Assembly (NCBI RefSeq): GCF_030815585.1
Contig: NZ_JAUSWY010000001.1
Span: 2,852,001-2,916,000 of the forward strand
Source: Arthrobacter pascens
Lineage (GTDB): Bacteria; Actinomycetota; Actinomycetes; Actinomycetales; Micrococcaceae
Reading direction: 5' to 3'
Length of the DNA stretch: 64,000 nucleotides
Positions 8,182 to 17,232 of the stretch are shown one piece after another. The translations under genes were made by a program, and so were the position numbers. How positions within the stretch are numbered: the stretch's first letter is position 1; the number at the start of each line of letters is the position of its first letter. The notes under the pieces are model-generated. The model did no database searches. It was not told where the DNA came from and saw only the letters and a list, made by a program, of their open reading frames with translations.

Positions 8182-9513
8182 CTAGCCAAACAGATTGACG
8201 GGTTTAACGATGTCTGCGTAGATCAGCAGCGCGCTCATCCCCATCAGCAACGCCGCGACCACGTACGTCACTGGGAGGAGTTTGGCGATATCGAAGGCGC
8301 CCGGGTCCGGCTTGCCGAAAAGCTTGGCCACGCGCCGCCGGGCACCCTCGTATAGCGCGCCCGCAACATGGCCGCCGTCGAGCGGAAGCAACGGGACGAG
8401 GTTGAAGACCGCCAAGGCAAAGTTCAGCCCGGCCAGCAGCCCCACCAGGGCCCCCAGCCTGGACTGCAGCGGCACCTGTTCCATGGCGGCGACCTCGCCG
8501 GCCACCCGGCCCACGCCCACCACGCTGATGGGGCCGTTGGGATCACGAGGTTCCTCGCTGAACGCTGCCTTCGCTACACCCACCACCCGGGCCGGAAGGT
8601 TGAAGATGACACCGGCCACCTGGCTGATATTTTCTCCAGCCATGGGCAGAACGGACGACGCCGGCTGGGGCACCAGTTCGGTCTGCGCACCAATGCCCAG
8701 GAAGCCGACGTCCTGGTACAGGAGGTTGCCTGCGTCATCCTTCGCCTGGCGCCCGTCCACTCCGATGATGGGCCGCGCGGACAGCACCGGCTTCACGGAG
8801 GTGGTGACGGGCGCGCCGTCGCGTTCCACGGTGATGCTGACTTCCCGGCCGGCCGACGCGCGGATCCATTCCGTCAGCTGGTCCCAGCCTGCCACCGCTT
8901 TTCCGTCAAAGGAGGTCACCGTGTCGTTGGGCTTGAGTCCGGCGGCAGCAGCAGGCGTCAGCTGGCAGTCCGGGGAATCGGGATCAACGGTCTCGCCGGC
9001 AGCCACCTGGCATTTGGAGACATCGGAGATGGTGGTGGTTGCCGTGGCGACGCCGAACCCCATCAGCAGGACGGCCGTCAGCACCAGGCCGATCAGCAGG
9101 TTCATCGCAGGCCCGCCCAGCATAACGATGATCTTCTTCCACACCGGAAGCCGGTAGAACACGCGTTTCTCGTCTCCCGGCCCCACCTCCTCGTGGGCCA
9201 TGGACCGGGCTTCCGTGGCCAGGGTCTGGAACATGCCGGTACTTGAGGGACGAACCGTCCCGTCTTCCTTGTTGGGTGGGTACATGCCGATCATGGACAC
9301 GTAACCGCCCAGCGGAATGGCCTTGAACCCGTATTCGGTCTCGCCTTTTTGCTTTGACCAGAGGGTGGGGCCGAAGCCGATCATGTACTTGGTGACGCGC
9401 ACCTTGAAGAGCTTGGCGGGCACCAGGTGCCCAACTTCGTGCAGCGCGATGGACGCGGCGATGCCGATCGCCACGAAGACGACACCGAGGACAAAAAGGA
9501 GAACGGGACTCAT
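8182..9513 (-). CDS. rip: Site-2 intramembrane metalloprotease (RIP/RseP family, M50)
   Basis: A 443-residue polytopic protease that cleaves membrane anchors, typically of anti-sigma factors, within the bilayer. The zinc motif HEVGH lies in the first helix (residue about 25). GGPAMNLLIG follows in the second helix, a PDZ domain occupies about residues 190-270, and the third zinc ligand region NLVPLLPLDGGHV is near residue 365. An ATG at 9513 starts 21 bases after dxr. The dxr-rip order is standard in actinobacteria. Its substrates cannot be read from the sequence; anti-sigma factors are the usual ones. Confidence 0.95.
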   Translation of the reverse strand: MSPVLLFVLGVVFVAIGIAASIALHEVGHLVPAKLFKVRVTKYMIGFGPTLWSKQKGETEYGFKAIPLGGYVSMIGMYPPNKEDGTVRPSSTGMFQTLATEARSMAHEEVGPGDEKRVFYRLPVWKKIIVMLGGPAMNLLIGLVLTAVLLMGFGVATATTTISDVSKCQVAAGETVDPDSPDCQLTPAAAAGLKPNDTVTSFDGKAVAGWDQLTEWIRASAGREVSITVERDGAPVTTSVKPVLSARPIIGVDGRQAKDDAGNLLYQDVGFLGIGAQTELVPQPASSVLPMAGENISQVAGVIFNLPARVVGVAKAAFSEEPRDPNGPISVVGVGRVAGEVAAMEQVPLQSRLGALVGLLAGLNFALAVFNLVPLLPLDGGHVAGALYEGARRRVAKLFGKPDPGAFDIAKLLPVTYVVAALLMGMSALLIYADIVKPVNLFG

Positions 9514-9533
9514 ATCTGTGGTTCTGCTGCTTC

Positions 9534-10718
9534 CTAGAGACTGCTGACTGCTAAACGTTCGTGGGTGCGCGCACGTGCCCAGTTTTCAGCATCCAGCACT
9601 GACTCAACCGTCAGCCCGGAGGATCCTGAATGTTCACTGAGAACGGAACCGATGGTATCCACGATGTCCGTGAACCGGATGCGGCCATCATGGAAGGCCG
9701 TGACGGCCTCCTCGTTGGCAGCGTTGAACACTGCGGGGAACGTGCTCCCCTGCTTGGCGGCGTCTTTGGCGAGGTCCACGGCCGGGAACGCACCGGCGTC
9801 CAACGGCTCGAACGTCCAACTGGTGGCCTGCGTCCAGTCGCACGCGGAAGCGGCCTTGGGCACCCTGTCCGGCCAGCCCAGCCCCAGCGCGATCGGCAGC
9901 CGCATGTCAGGCGGGGATGCCTGGGCAATAATGGAGCCGTCCACGAACTGGACCATGGAGTGGACCACTGACTGGGGGTGGACCACAACGTCGATCCGGT
10001 CGAGCGGGATGTCGAAAAGCAGGTGCGCTTCAATCAGCTCAAGGCCCTTGTTGACCAGGGTGGCCGAATTGGTGGTGACCATCAGGCCCATGTCCCAGGT
10101 GGGGTGGGCCAGCGCTTCCCGGGGTGAGACGTTGTGGAGCTCTTCCTTGGTCCGGCCGCGGAAGGGGCCTCCGGATGCGGTCAGGATCAGTTTTTCCACC
10201 TCGTCCGCGGAGCCGGAGCGCAGGCATTGGGCGATAGCCGAATGCTCGGAGTCCACGGGCACGATCTGGCCTTCCCGTGCGGCGGCCTTGACCAGTGCTC
10301 CGCCCACGATCAGGGATTCCTTGTTTGCCAGCGCCAGCGTGGCACCCGATTTGAGGGCAGCCAGCGTGGGAGCAAGCCCGATGGAGCCGGTGATGCCGTT
10401 GAGCACCACGTCCGCGTCCACCTCCGCGATGCGGGTTGACGCATCATGCCCTGCGATGATGTCCGGCCGGTAGTCCGGCATTCCTGCGGCCCTCGCCGCT
10501 TCTCCAATGAGTTCCCCAAGCCGCCTCGCGTCCCCGGCGGCAATGCCCACTGCCCTGGCGCCCGTGTGGACAGCCTGGCTGGCAAGGAGCTCCAGGTTCC
10601 CTCCCCCGGCGCTCAGCGCCACAACTTCAAACAGGTGCGGGGCGCCGTCGACGACGTCAATCGCCTGGGTGCCGATGGAACCGGTGGATCCGAGGATGAC
10701 GATTCTGCGTGGCTGCAT
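9534..10718 (-). CDS. dxr: 1-deoxy-D-xylulose 5-phosphate reductoisomerase
   Basis: A cytoplasmic NADPH-dependent enzyme of 394 residues catalysing the first committed step of the MEP isoprenoid pathway. The N-terminal nucleotide-binding turn is [15 protein letters not shown]. The metal and substrate site appears as [14 protein letters not shown], and the flexible active-site region includes TASGGPFRG. The length matches the family. The ATG at 10718 is unambiguous. It is the first gene of a minus-strand group with rip. The ispG gene of the same pathway lies 4 kb downstream. Confidence 0.97.
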   Translation of the reverse strand: MQPRRIVILGSTGSIGTQAIDVVDGAPHLFEVVALSAGGGNLELLASQAVHTGARAVGIAAGDARRLGELIGEAARAAGMPDYRPDIIAGHDASTRIAEVDADVVLNGITGSIGLAPTLAALKSGATLALANKESLIVGGALVKAAAREGQIVPVDSEHSAIAQCLRSGSADEVEKLILTASGGPFRGRTKEELHNVSPREALAHPTWDMGLMVTTNSATLVNKGLELIEAHLLFDIPLDRIDVVVHPQSVVHSMVQFVDGSIIAQASPPDMRLPIALGLGWPDRVPKAASACDWTQATSWTFEPLDAGAFPAVDLAKDAAKQGSTFPAVFNAANEEAVTAFHDGRIRFTDIVDTIGSVLSEHSGSSGLTVESVLDAENWARARTHERLAVSSL

Positions 10719-10764
10719 TGCTTAAGTATCCCGCACGGTGATGGAGTGGATTGGCAGCTGCAGG

Positions 10765-11511
10765 TCAGGCCGCTGCCAGCTCCACAAATCCCTTGGCCAG
10801 AGTGGAGACGGCTCCCAGATAGGCGATGGCCACCACAATCCCGCGGACAGCGCCGGGCCGCACCCGGCCGGTCAACAGGTCGCCGGCAACTATTCCGGTG
10901 ATCATGGCGGCCAGGATCCCCAGCCACTGCCAGCCCTCAAGGGCCGGCACGTGCCCGCCGGAGAGGACGTATTTGCTGACCAGGGACGTCAGGCCGGTGG
11001 TCACGAAGTAGGGCTGCAGGGTGGCGCTGAAGCTTTTCTGTTCCCAGCGGGTGGCGATGGCGTAGGCGGTGATGGCCGGGCCGCCCACACCTGCGGCCGC
11101 GTTCATGAGTCCGCTCGAAAAGCCCAGCGATACCAGGGGAACCGGCCCGCTGGCATGCCACGTGCTCCGGGTCAGCCGCTGGGATGCCAGCAGCGCAAAG
11201 ATCAGCAGCACGCCGATGCAGATTTCCAGCGGAGCTTCGGGGACGTTGCTGGCCAACCACGCACCGGGCAGCACCCCGGCGACGGCGGCGAGCGCCAGTC
11301 CGAGATACCGCCGCCAGTGCACATCCCGCCAAACCCTGGACAGGATCAGGAGGGATGATGTTGCGCCGCACAGGTTGATGATCATAACGCCGTCGAAGGG
11401 TCCCAGGAGTACCACCAGGACAGGAGAGACCAGAAGCCCGAACCCCAGGCCGGCCAGCCGTTGGGCCAGTGCCCCTGCGACGACGGCAATGAGCACCCAT
11501 GCGAACATCAT
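10765..11511 (-). CDS. TSUP (TauE/SafE) family permease, second copy
   Basis: A 248-residue membrane protein with seven to eight predicted helices. The N-terminal repeat (AGLGFGLLVSPVLVVLLGP) and C-terminal repeat (SLGFSSGLMNAAAGVGGPAITAYAIATRWEQKSF) show the TSUP pattern, in which the second half carries the more conserved GVGGP. It is clearly divergent from the paralogue at 846-1676. The ATG at 11511 lies within 40 bases of the divergent lipase-maturation-factor gene, so the two promoters must overlap the 5' ends. It ends 46 bases before dxr on the same strand. The substrate is unknown. Confidence 0.88.
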   Translation of the reverse strand: MMFAWVLIAVVAGALAQRLAGLGFGLLVSPVLVVLLGPFDGVMIINLCGATSSLLILSRVWRDVHWRRYLGLALAAVAGVLPGAWLASNVPEAPLEICIGVLLIFALLASQRLTRSTWHASGPVPLVSLGFSSGLMNAAAGVGGPAITAYAIATRWEQKSFSATLQPYFVTTGLTSLVSKYVLSGGHVPALEGWQWLGILAAMITGIVAGDLLTGRVRPGAVRGIVVAIAYLGAVSTLAKGFVELAAA

Positions 11512-11549
11512 CCGATCCTAGTGGGCGTGCAGCGGATGGCGGGCGTAAC

Positions 11550-13025
11550 GTGGAATGCGTGGACTGGGTTTCCTGGTTCGATGCGCCGGAGTATGAATTT
11601 GCCCGGCAAGTGCTGCAGCGTGGCGTCGCGGCGCTCTACTTCGTTGCGTTCCTGTCCTCCCTCAACCAGTTCCCGGCACTCCTGGGCGCACGCGGGCTGC
11701 TTCCCGTTCCCGATTATCTGGAGGCGTTCAGCGCACGCGGCAGGCCCACCCTGTTCCGCTGGCGCTATTCGGACCGGCTGCTCCGCGCAGTCTGCGGGAC
11801 CGGGCTGGCCATCTCCGCGCTGCTGGTGGCCGGGCTTCCCCAGCTCGGGCCGCCGTGGCTGCCGATGATTGCTTTCCTGTCCCTGTGGCTGCTGTACATG
11901 TCGATCGTGAACGTGGGGCAGACGTTCTATGGTTTCGGGTGGGAGATGCTCCTCCTGGAAGCCGGCTTCACGGTGGCTTTCCTGGGTTCGGACCAGACGG
12001 ATCCGCCGCGCACCATCCTGATCCTGGTGGCCTGGCTGGTGTTCCGGCTGGAGTTCGGCGCCGGCATGATCAAGATCCGCGGAGGGCGGGAGTGGCGCGA
12101 CCTCACAGCCCTCTACTACCACCACGAGACCCAGCCGATGCCGGGGCCGCTGAGCCGGCAGGCACATCTCCTGCCAAAGCCCTTCCACCGCCTGGAGGTG
12201 CTGGGCAACCATTTCGCCCAGCTTGTGGTGCCCTTTTTCCTCTTCGCTCCCCAGCCGCTCGCAAGCGCCGCGGCAGGCATCGTCATCTTCACCCAGCTGT
12301 GGCTCGTGGCCAGCGGCAATTTCGCCTGGCTCAACTGGATTGCCATTGTGCTGGCCTTCGCCGCGGTCAGCGATCCCGTGGCACATGCAGTGCTGCCGGT
12401 CATTCCCTTGGACTGGCATCCGGGGGACGCAGCCGGGGAGACTCCCCTGTGGTGGCTTGTCATCACCCTCGCGGCGACTCTCCTGCTGGTGGTCCTGAGC
12501 TACTGGCCGGTGCGCAACCTGCTCTCCAGGCGCCAGCTGATGAACGCGAGTTTCAACCGCTGGCAACTCGTGAACACCTACGGCGCGTTTGGCACGGTCA
12601 CCAAGCAGCGGATCGAGATTGTGGTGGAAGGCACCCTGGACGAAGACCCGGACGAGTCCGCGGACTGGCGCGAGTACGGCTTCAAGGGAAAACCCGGGGA
12701 CGTGCGCCGGCTGCCGCGGCAGTGGGCCCCCTACCATCTGCGGCTGGACTGGCTCATGTGGTTCCTGCCGCTCCGCTCGGTGCACGAGGAATGGTTCTAT
12801 GCCTTCCTCGCCAAGCTGCTGGAAGCGGACAGACAGGTGCTGCGGCTACTGCGCCACGACCCGTTCGACGGCGGGCCGCCGCGCTGGGTGCGCGCCCGCA
12901 GCTACCTGTACCGCTTCGCCACCCGGACCGAGTTCCGTGATACCGGCGAACGATGGATCCGGACCCCGCTCTATGAAGCCATCCCGCCGCTCTCGCTCCG
13001 GCGATCGCCCGGGCGCAGGATGTAG
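11550..13025 (+). CDS. Lipase maturation factor (LMF1-like) family membrane protein
   Basis: A 491-residue membrane protein resembling eukaryotic LMF1, an ER protein needed for lipase folding; bacterial members have no defined role. Signature regions are WFDAPEYEFARQVLQRG at the N-terminus, NQFPALLGARGLLPVPDYL, EFGAGMIKIRGG and, in the C-terminal soluble part, EYGFKGKPGDVRRLPRQWAP and RLDWLMWFLPL. About seven helices precede the C-terminal domain. GTG at 11550 gives the expected N-terminus; an upstream ATG at 11499 would overlap the divergent permease gene and adds 17 unlikely residues. Confidence 0.85.
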   Translation: MECVDWVSWFDAPEYEFARQVLQRGVAALYFVAFLSSLNQFPALLGARGLLPVPDYLEAFSARGRPTLFRWRYSDRLLRAVCGTGLAISALLVAGLPQLGPPWLPMIAFLSLWLLYMSIVNVGQTFYGFGWEMLLLEAGFTVAFLGSDQTDPPRTILILVAWLVFRLEFGAGMIKIRGGREWRDLTALYYHHETQPMPGPLSRQAHLLPKPFHRLEVLGNHFAQLVVPFFLFAPQPLASAAAGIVIFTQLWLVASGNFAWLNWIAIVLAFAAVSDPVAHAVLPVIPLDWHPGDAAGETPLWWLVITLAATLLLVVLSYWPVRNLLSRRQLMNASFNRWQLVNTYGAFGTVTKQRIEIVVEGTLDEDPDESADWREYGFKGKPGDVRRLPRQWAPYHLRLDWLMWFLPLRSVHEEWFYAFLAKLLEADRQVLRLLRHDPFDGGPPRWVRARSYLYRFATRTEFRDTGERWIRTPLYEAIPPLSLRRSPGRRM

Positions 13026-13054
13026 GGCCGGATGCGGCGGCTGATGAAGATGAT

Positions 13055-13894
13055 CTAGGCGTGGGCTCCGGCGCGGCGGATGGTGGCCTCTGCATGCTTG
13101 AGGATGGGGCCATCGACCATCTTGCCGTTGTACTGGAAGACGCCTGATCCAGCTGTTGCGGCGGCGTGCAGCAGCTCGGTTGCCTCCGCGACGTCGGCCT
13201 CGGAGGGGGCATAGGCGCCCCGGACCACGTTCACCTGGGTGGGGTGGATGCAGGCCTTGGAGCTGAATCCCGAGGCCACCGCATCGCCGGCCTCCAGGGC
13301 CAGGCCTGCGAGGTCCGGGATATTGACGTACACGGCGTCCACGGCTTCTTTCCCGAAAGCGCCTGCGGCCAGCAGCACCGAGGACCGGGCGTGGAGCGCG
13401 ACAGCGCGGTAGCCGCCGTCGTCCTTCCTGCTGGAGGTGCCGCCGAGCGAAGCCAGCAGGTCCTCGGCCCCCCACATCAGCGCCACCACGTTGGAGGCTG
13501 CGGCAATGGCGGGGGCATTCAGGACCCCGGCGGCAGTCTCGCACAGGGCGATCACATGGAAGTCCGCGAGGGCTTCCAGCTGTTCGGCGCTCTCCGTCTT
13601 GGCCAGCATTACGGTCCGGTAGGGTGTGTGGGCCAGGCAGTGGAGGTCCTTTTCGAACTCTTCGGTGCCGGACGGGTTGATCCGGATGATGGTGCGGCTG
13701 GGATCCAGCTCCGGCACTTCGGCCTCCGCACCGAGCTGTGCGAGGATGGCGCCCCGGGCCCGCTGCTTCTCCGCGGGAGCCACGGCATCCTCCAGGTCCA
13801 GGATGACGGCATCGGCGCGTTCGGCGGCCTTCTGGTAGCGCTCGGGCCGGTCGGCCGGGCAGAACAGCAGGGCAGGTCCCATCACAAAGGTCAT
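13055..13894 (-). CDS. CitE-like (HpcH/HpaI) lyase, probable (R)-HMG-CoA lyase of leucine catabolism
   Basis: A 279-residue TIM-barrel protein of the citrate-lyase beta-like group. ADAVILDLEDAVAP carries the metal-binding Glu/Asp pattern and ALMWGAEDLLASLGG the second metal ligand region; GSGVFQYNGKMVDGP is near the end. It strongly recalls M. tuberculosis Rv2498c, reported to cleave (R)-HMG-CoA and other beta-hydroxyacyl-CoAs. Gene order also matches: it lies next to the MaoC gene, with an ATGA overlap at 13891-13894, and in the same run as carboxylase and acyl-CoA dehydrogenase genes. The likely product is acetyl-CoA plus acetoacetate. It is the last gene of the minus-strand operon. Confidence 0.85.
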   Translation of the reverse strand: MTFVMGPALLFCPADRPERYQKAAERADAVILDLEDAVAPAEKQRARGAILAQLGAEAEVPELDPSRTIIRINPSGTEEFEKDLHCLAHTPYRTVMLAKTESAEQLEALADFHVIALCETAAGVLNAPAIAAASNVVALMWGAEDLLASLGGTSSRKDDGGYRAVALHARSSVLLAAGAFGKEAVDAVYVNIPDLAGLALEAGDAVASGFSSKACIHPTQVNVVRGAYAPSEADVAEATELLHAAATAGSGVFQYNGKMVDGPILKHAEATIRRAGAHA

Positions 13895-14475
13895 AGGGCC
13901 ATTGTCCCCTTTCCGCTCCCCTTTTTACTCCCCTCTTGGCTGTCCTCTTGGCTGCGGGCGTGGGCGTCCCGTGTCCACATCAGGCAGGTCCTGGTGGCCC
14001 GGGCCACTACCGTGCCGTCCTGGTTCCTGCCGGTGTGGATCATGGTCACGATTCCCTGCCCCGGCCGCGATTCCGATGGCCGCTTCAGGATGATCACGGT
14101 CTCGGTATAGAGCGTGTCACCGTGATACAGCGGATGTGGAAAAGAGACGTCGGTCAGTCCAAGCTGGGCGATGATGGTGCCCTGGGTCAGCTGCGACACT
14201 GACTGGCCCACCACCGTGGCCAGCGTGAACATCGAGTTCACCAGCCGCTGGCCAAACGGTTGCCCCGCACTCCAGGCGGCGTCGAGGTGCAGCGCCTGGG
14301 TGTTCATGGTGAGGGTGGTGAAGAGGACGTTGTCCGCTTCCGTCACAGTCCGGCCGGGACGGTGGGCATACACCACGCCTTCCTCCAGCTCGTCAAAGTA
14401 GAGGCCGCGCTGTTGGATGACGCGCGGTTCGACGACGCCACGCTCGCTCTCCTCCGGCCCAGGCATACCCGTCAT
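13891..14475 (-). CDS. MaoC-like hydratase, probable 3-methylglutaconyl-CoA hydratase
   Basis: A 194-residue hot-dog-fold protein. The opening [43 protein letters not shown] contains the hydratase-2 style segment, with the Asn/Gln and His expected in the active-site loop. [20 protein letters not shown] follows the family closely. The M. tuberculosis homologue in this position, Rv2499c, is associated with leucine degradation. It overlaps both neighbours by four bases (ATGA at each end), so it is tightly coupled to the CoA-transferase B subunit and the CitE-like lyase. The substrate assignment is from context. Confidence 0.82.
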   Translation of the reverse strand: MTGMPGPEESERGVVEPRVIQQRGLYFDELEEGVVYAHRPGRTVTEADNVLFTTLTMNTQALHLDAAWSAGQPFGQRLVNSMFTLATVVGQSVSQLTQGTIIAQLGLTDVSFPHPLYHGDTLYTETVIILKRPSESRPGQGIVTMIHTGRNQDGTVVARATRTCLMWTRDAHARSQEDSQEGSKKGSGKGTMAL

Positions 14476-15233
14476 ACCGTCAGTTCCCGGTCTTCTTCGA
14501 AGAGCTCCGCTCCGGTGGCGGCCGCCACGTCTTCAATGGAGACATTGGGCGCAAGTTCGCGCAGCACCAGCCGGGAACCGCCGCCCTCGGTCACGACGTC
14601 GATCACCGCGAGGTCAGTGATGATCCGGTCAACACACCCCTTTCCCGTCAGGGGCAGGCTGCACCGCTCCACGATCTTGGGGTTGCCGTTGCGGTCCACG
14701 TGTTCCATCATGACAATCACCTTCTTGGCCCCGAAGACCAGGTCCATGGCCCCGCCCATACCCTTGACCATCTTGCCCGGGATCATCCAGTTCGCCAGGT
14801 CCCCGTTGACGGCCACCTCCATGGCGCCCAGCACAGCCACGTCCACGTGCCCGCCGCGGATCATGCCAAACGATGATGCGGAGTCGAAGAACGCCGCGCC
14901 TGGTTTGACGGTGACCGTTTCCTTTCCCGCATTAATCAGGTCCGGGTCCACCTGCTCCTCCGCCGGATACGGGCCGACACCGAGGATCCCGTTTTCCGAG
15001 TGCAGCACCACTTCCACGCCAGCGGGAATGTAGTTGGGGATCAGCGTGGGCATACCAATGCCCAGGTTGACGTACTGACCGTTGCTGAGCTCCTGCGCCA
15101 CGCGGGCGGCGAGTTCGTTCCGTGTCCAGCCTTTGCTCTCGGGAAGGGTGCCGTCCTGGTGCGCGACGGCGGCGCGCCGGTATTCGTGGCGGACGCCTTC
15201 GGGGCGGGGCGCCTGTGGGGTGTTCGGATCCAT
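14472..15233 (-). CDS. 3-oxoacid CoA-transferase, subunit B
   Basis: A 253-residue subunit of a two-subunit CoA transferase, likely moving CoA between succinyl-CoA and acetoacetate. [15 protein letters not shown] and [12 protein letters not shown] carry the catalytic glutamate (the E of SENG). [18 protein letters not shown] is the usual C-terminal region. About 35 residues precede the usual start; an internal start is possible but none is clearly better. It begins two bases after the stop of the A subunit. In leucine breakdown this enzyme would activate the acetoacetate released by the lyase. Confidence 0.92.
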   Translation of the reverse strand: MDPNTPQAPRPEGVRHEYRRAAVAHQDGTLPESKGWTRNELAARVAQELSNGQYVNLGIGMPTLIPNYIPAGVEVVLHSENGILGVGPYPAEEQVDPDLINAGKETVTVKPGAAFFDSASSFGMIRGGHVDVAVLGAMEVAVNGDLANWMIPGKMVKGMGGAMDLVFGAKKVIVMMEHVDRNGNPKIVERCSLPLTGKGCVDRIITDLAVIDVVTEGGGSRLVLRELAPNVSIEDVAAATGAELFEEDRELTV

Positions 15234-15235
15234 CG

Positions 15236-16048
15236 CTACGCTCCTGCCTGTGGGGCCTGTTGGGCGGTTGTTGCGGGGCTGCCGTACCCCGACGGGGCGG
15301 TCAGTGCCACGGTCCGCTTTTCAATGCGCTTCTCCCCCTGGGCCGCAACCACCACGCGCTGCACAAAAATGCCTGGCGTGTGGACATGCTCCGGATCCAG
15401 TTCCCCCGGTTCCACCAGTTCCTCCACCTCGGCGATGGTGATCCGGCCTGCCATGGCGCAAAGCGGATTGAAGTTCATGGCCGTTGCGTGGAAGACCAGA
15501 TTGCCGTGGCGGTCGCCCTTCCAGGCATGGACCAGGCCGAAATCGGGCGTCAGTGACTCCTCCAGGACGTAGTCCACACCGTTGAAGGTACGCACTTCCT
15601 TGGCGGCGGAGGCGACCGCGATGCCGCCGTCGGCGTCGTACTTCTGCGGAAGGCCGCCGTCGGACACCTGCGTACCGACGCCCGCCTTGGTGTAGAACGC
15701 CGGGATCCCGGCCCCGCCCGCCCGGAGTTTTTCCGCGAGCGTTCCCTGCGGGGTCAGCACCACCTCCAGCTCACCTGACAGGTACTGGCGGGCGAACTCC
15801 TTGTTTTCGCCGACATAGGAACTGACGGTGCGCCGGATCCGGCCGTCGCGGAGCAGGACGCCCAGGCCCCAATCGTCCACGCCGCAGTTGTTGCTCACCG
15901 TTTCAAGGTTTGTGGTGCCGTTGCGGTGCAGTGCCTCAATCAGGGCCACCGGAATCCCGCACAGGCCGAACCCGCCCACGGCCAGGGACGCGCCGTCGGG
16001 AATGTCCGCAACTGCCTCCTCGACGCTGGCAACAACCTTGTTAATCAT
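15236..16048 (-). CDS. 3-oxoacid CoA-transferase, subunit A
   Basis: A 270-residue partner of the B subunit. The N-terminal region [33 protein letters not shown] is the classic subunit A start, with the Gly-rich CoA loop. [16 protein letters not shown] follows, and [19 protein letters not shown] is the conserved middle. A C-terminal extension of about 35 residues ([21 protein letters not shown] and onward) is longer than in many relatives. The ATG at 16048 lies 20 bases after the acyl-CoA dehydrogenase stop. It works with the B subunit as a heteromer in the cytoplasm. Confidence 0.92.
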   Translation of the reverse strand: MINKVVASVEEAVADIPDGASLAVGGFGLCGIPVALIEALHRNGTTNLETVSNNCGVDDWGLGVLLRDGRIRRTVSSYVGENKEFARQYLSGELEVVLTPQGTLAEKLRAGGAGIPAFYTKAGVGTQVSDGGLPQKYDADGGIAVASAAKEVRTFNGVDYVLEESLTPDFGLVHAWKGDRHGNLVFHATAMNFNPLCAMAGRITIAEVEELVEPGELDPEHVHTPGIFVQRVVVAAQGEKRIEKRTVALTAPSGYGSPATTAQQAPQAGA

Positions 16049-16068
16049 CAGTGATCCTTTCAGGCCGG

Positions 16069-17232
16069 CTACAGTCCCAGTTCGCGGGCGATAAGCATCA
16101 GCTGGACCTCTGTGGTGCCTTCCCCCACTTCAAGGATCTTGGAGTCGCGGTAGTGACGTGCCACAGTGAATTCGTTGATGAAGCCATAGCCGCCGAACAC
16201 CTGGGTGGCGTCCCGCGCATTGTCCATGGCTGCCTCGCCTGCGACCATCTTAGCGATGGCCGCCTGGGTCTTGAACGGCTTGCCGGCGAGCATCCTCGCG
16301 GCGGCGTCGTAGTAGGCCAGCCGGGCCGTGTGGGCACGGGCCTGCATGCGGGCAATCTTGAAGGAAATGGCCTGGTACTTGCCGATATGGTGGCCGAAGG
16401 CACTGCGCTCCTTGGCGTATTTCACGGACAGGTCCACACAGCCCTGGGCGGCTCCCGTGGCCAGGGCAGCAATGGCGATCCGGCCCTCGTCCAGGATGGA
16501 GAGGAAGTTGGCGTACCCGCGGCCCTCCTCACCAAGCAGGTTCTCCTCCGGGACCCGGACGTCCTTCAGCGTGAGGGGATGCGTGTCCGAGGCATTCCAG
16601 CCCACCTTGTTGTAGGCCTTCTCCGCCTTGAAGCCCGGTGTGCTGGTGGGCACCAGGATGGTGGAGATCTCCTTCTTGGTGCTGCCGTCCTTGCGTTCTT
16701 TCCGGCCCGTCACCGCAGTGACCGTGACCAGGCGGGTGATGTCGGTCCCGGAGTTGGTGATGAACTCCTTGTTGCCGTTGATGACCCAGTTCCCATTCTC
16801 ACGCCGGGCATGGGTCTTGGTGCCGCCGGCATCAGATCCCGCTTCGGGCTCGGTAAGTCCAAAGCCGGCGAGCGCCTTTCCGGAAGCCAGCAGCGGCAGC
16901 CACTCCTTCTTCTGTGCGTCCGTGCCGAAGCGGTGCACGGGCATGGCGCCCAAGGAGACGCCTGCCTCCAAAGTGATGGCCACGGACTGGTCCACCCTGC
17001 CCAGCTGCTCGAGGGCGAGCGCCAGGGCAAAGTAGTCGCCGCCCATCCCGCCGAACTCCTCCGGGAAGGGCAGCCCGAAGAGGCCCATGTCTGCCATCTG
17101 GGACACTACCTCGTAGGGGAAGCTGTGTTCCTCATCGTGCTTGGCGGAGACCGGTGCCACGACACTGTCCGCAAAGTCCCGGACGGTGTCGCTGAGGTCC
17201 TGGTACTCCTCGCTGAGTTCAAAATCTGCCAT
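16069..17232 (-). CDS. Acyl-CoA dehydrogenase, probable isovaleryl-CoA dehydrogenase
   Basis: A 387-residue FAD enzyme. [19 protein letters not shown] is the flavin-binding signature, [22 protein letters not shown] the central helix region, and [15 protein letters not shown] with [20 protein letters not shown] the C-terminal end, where the Glu in GEGTT is in the position of the usual catalytic base. The start at 17232 overlaps the 3' end of the biotin carboxylase gene by 14 bases. In the equivalent M. tuberculosis run (fadE19 with accA1/accD1) this enzyme oxidises isovaleryl-CoA to 3-methylcrotonyl-CoA; the substrate here is inferred from that order. Confidence 0.88.
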   Translation of the reverse strand: MADFELSEEYQDLSDTVRDFADSVVAPVSAKHDEEHSFPYEVVSQMADMGLFGLPFPEEFGGMGGDYFALALALEQLGRVDQSVAITLEAGVSLGAMPVHRFGTDAQKKEWLPLLASGKALAGFGLTEPEAGSDAGGTKTHARRENGNWVINGNKEFITNSGTDITRLVTVTAVTGRKERKDGSTKKEISTILVPTSTPGFKAEKAYNKVGWNASDTHPLTLKDVRVPEENLLGEEGRGYANFLSILDEGRIAIAALATGAAQGCVDLSVKYAKERSAFGHHIGKYQAISFKIARMQARAHTARLAYYDAAARMLAGKPFKTQAAIAKMVAGEAAMDNARDATQVFGGYGFINEFTVARHYRDSKILEVGEGTTEVQLMLIARELGL

